From positions 1 through 6,676 of the forward strand of contig JACCYS010000248.1 of assembly GCA_013696365.1 (NCBI GenBank): DNA of 6,676 nucleotides, written 5' to 3'. Each line of letters opens with the position of its first letter. Within the stretch, counting starts at the first letter, position 1. Both the position numbers and the translations under genes were made by a program. This document shows positions 5,407 to 6,676 of this stretch, piece by piece. The stretch is from Nocardioidaceae bacterium. GTDB taxonomy: Bacteria; Actinomycetota; Actinomycetes; Propionibacteriales; Nocardioidaceae. The notes beneath the pieces were generated by a model. It did not search any database, was not told the origin of the DNA, and worked only from the letters and a program-made list of their open reading frames with translations.

Positions 5407-6219
5407 ATGTCCACGCAAGAGGTGGCTCAAGCACTGCAACCAATCGAGGCGGCCGACCCGTTCCAGCTCGCCGGGCAGACGTTCACTTCACGGCTGCTGC
5501 TCGGCACCGGCGGCGCACCAAGCCTGGAGGTGCTCGAACGCGCCATCGTCGCGTCGGGGACGCAGCTGGTCACGGTCGCCCTGCGTCGGGTGGAGACCTC
5601 GACCAGCGGAGGGTTGCTCGAGGTGCTCGACCGGTGCGGAGTGCGGCTGCTGCCCAACACCGCGGGATGCATGACCGCCCGCGAGGCGGTGCTGACCGCT
5701 CGGCTGGCGCGCGAGGCCTTCGACACCGCGTGGGTGAAGCTCGAGGTGATCGGCGACGAGGACACGCTGCTGCCCGACCCGCTCGAGCTGCTCGATGCTG
5801 CCGAGCAGCTGGTCGCCGACGGGTTCACCGTGCTCCCGTACACCAGTGACGACCCGATCCTGGCCCGGCGTCTCGCCGATGTCGGGTGCGCGGCCGTGAT
5901 GCCGCTCGGCTCCCCCATCGGCAGCGGCCTGGGTATCCGCAACCCGCACAACATCGCGCTGATGCGCGACCTGGTGTCGGTGCCGATGGTGCTCGACGCC
6001 GGCATCGGGACCGCCTCGGATGCGGCGATGGCGATGGAGCTCGGCTGCGACGCGGTGTTGCTGGCCTCGGCTGTGACCCGTGCCCGTGACGCCGAGCAGA
6101 TGGCTCTGGCGATGCGGCACGGAGTCGATGCGGGCCGCCTCGCGGCGCAGGCGGGTCGGATCCCGCGCCGGTGGCACGCCAAGGCGTCCACGCCGCTGCA
6201 GGGGCGCCCCGACCTATGA
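5407..6219 (+). CDS. thiG: thiazole synthase ThiG
   Basis: This 270-residue TIM-barrel enzyme builds thiazole phosphate from 1-deoxy-D-xylulose 5-phosphate, dehydroglycine from ThiO and sulfur from ThiS thiocarboxylate. The barrel starts LLLGTGG (31-36). The catalytic lysine is Lys111 in WVKLEVIGD, with Glu113 beside it. PNTAGC (83-88), VLPYTSDDP (142-150), the loop GSPIGSGLGIRNP (168-180), VLDAGIGTASDA (195-206) and DAVLLASAV (215-223) are all standard ThiG motifs, including the phosphate-binding loops. The first 18 residues form a short extra N-terminal tail. The ATG has a strong ribosome binding site. The stop codon overlaps the start of the next gene as ATGA. No defect is seen. Confidence 0.97.
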   Translation: MSTQEVAQALQPIEAADPFQLAGQTFTSRLLLGTGGAPSLEVLERAIVASGTQLVTVALRRVETSTSGGLLEVLDRCGVRLLPNTAGCMTAREAVLTARLAREAFDTAWVKLEVIGDEDTLLPDPLELLDAAEQLVADGFTVLPYTSDDPILARRLADVGCAAVMPLGSPIGSGLGIRNPHNIALMRDLVSVPMVLDAGIGTASDAAMAMELGCDAVLLASAVTRARDAEQMALAMRHGVDAGRLAAQAGRIPRRWHAKASTPLQGRPDL

Positions 6220-6676
6220 GGCCACCGCCGCTGCTCGTCCTCACGGACCGGTCCCAGTGCGTCGGCCCCTTGGTCGACGTCGCCGCCGCCGCGGTCGATG
6301 CCGGTGCGCGGGCCGTGGTGCTGCGGGAGAAGGACCTGCCCAGGGCACTCCGCGCCCGGCTGGCCGAGCGTATGCGTGCGATCCTCGAGCCGGTCGGCGG
6401 GCTGCTGATCCTGGCTGGTCCCGACGGGGACGCGGTGCATCTCGCGGCCACCGACGCCTTCCCCACGCGCCGGCCCGAGTTGGTCGGCCGCTCCTGCCAC
6501 GGCGCCGGCGAGGTCGCCGACGCGGGCGCTGAAGGCTGCGACTACGTGACGGTCTCCCCGGTGTTCGCCACCGCGTCGAAGCCCGGCTATGGCCCCGCCC
6601 TGGGACTCCGCGGGCTCGCGGCGCTCACCGGCGGGGCCCCCGCACCCCCGGCCTATGCGCTCGGTGGCATCCACCC
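6216..6676 (+). CDS. ThiE/TenI-family protein, C-terminus cut by window edge
   Basis: At least 153 residues are visible before the window ends; full length in the family is about 200. The ATG overlaps the thiG stop by 4 bases (ATGA), implying coupling. It is a second member of the ThiE/TenI barrel family: VLREKD (35-40), HLAATD (75-80), GRSCH (91-95), SPVFATASKPGYGPALG (114-130) and the start of the IGG-type loop as LGGIH (149-153). The Asn-Asp that ThiE uses for Mg/HMP-PP is missing (LAGPDGD at 66-72), so it is probably not a normal thiamine phosphate synthase. Next to thiG, a TenI-like role in aromatising the thiazole product is the natural guess. However, the His that I recall as catalytic in Bacillus TenI aligns with Pro115 here. 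A moonlighting or alternative ThiE cannot be excluded. Confidence 0.85.
   Translation, partial: MRPPPLLVLTDRSQCVGPLVDVAAAAVDAGARAVVLREKDLPRALRARLAERMRAILEPVGGLLILAGPDGDAVHLAATDAFPTRRPELVGRSCHGAGEVADAGAEGCDYVTVSPVFATASKPGYGPALGLRGLAALTGGAPAPPAYALGGIH

Noticed and set aside
5427..6674. 415-codon open frame on the minus strand opposite thiG and the last gene
   Set aside because: Ser/Arg-rich shadow of thiG with no recognisable motif.

Overview
The window is GC-rich throughout. Its coding regions favour G/C at third positions, GTG and TTG starts are used, and the products resemble those of high-GC Actinobacteria. I would call it an actinobacterial chromosome and cannot name a genus. I see no insertion sequence, phage gene, tRNA, rRNA or CRISPR array.

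Layout: positions 1-144 hold no convincing gene, only the end of the phoD transcript with a weak hairpin. Positions 145-1701 on the minus strand encode a Tat-exported PhoD-family alkaline phosphatase/phosphodiesterase. Positions 1702-2069 are a divergent control region. It holds PHO-box-like 11-base units and several dyads on the phoD side, and a -10-like hexamer plus a clear TPP riboswitch on the other side. From 2070 to the window end, six plus-strand genes are packed tightly: cytX (NCS1 transporter, likely for the thiamine pyrimidine HMP), thiE, thiO, thiS, thiG, and a second ThiE/TenI-family gene cut by the window edge. Intergenic gaps are at most 8 bases. Three junctions overlap: thiE/thiO and thiG/tenI-like by 4 bases each, and thiO/thiS by 10.

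How the genes work together: ThiO oxidises glycine to the imine. ThiS, once activated and thiocarboxylated by proteins not seen here, carries the sulfur. ThiG joins sulfur, imine and deoxyxylulose phosphate into the thiazole. ThiE couples the thiazole phosphate to HMP pyrophosphate to give thiamine phosphate. CytX probably imports the pyrimidine half. The last gene looks like a TenI-type paralogue. The single TPP riboswitch ahead of cytX would put the whole operon under feedback from thiamine pyrophosphate. thiC, thiD, thiF and thiL are not in the window.

This is mostly a recognisable, ordinary metabolic locus, and I found no evidence of a new system. The most interesting details are: a riboswitch whose closing helix appears to pair through the cytX start codon; a phased PHO-box-like array ahead of phoD; the thiS Gly-Gly codons doubling as the thiG ribosome binding site; and the divergent second ThiE/TenI paralogue.
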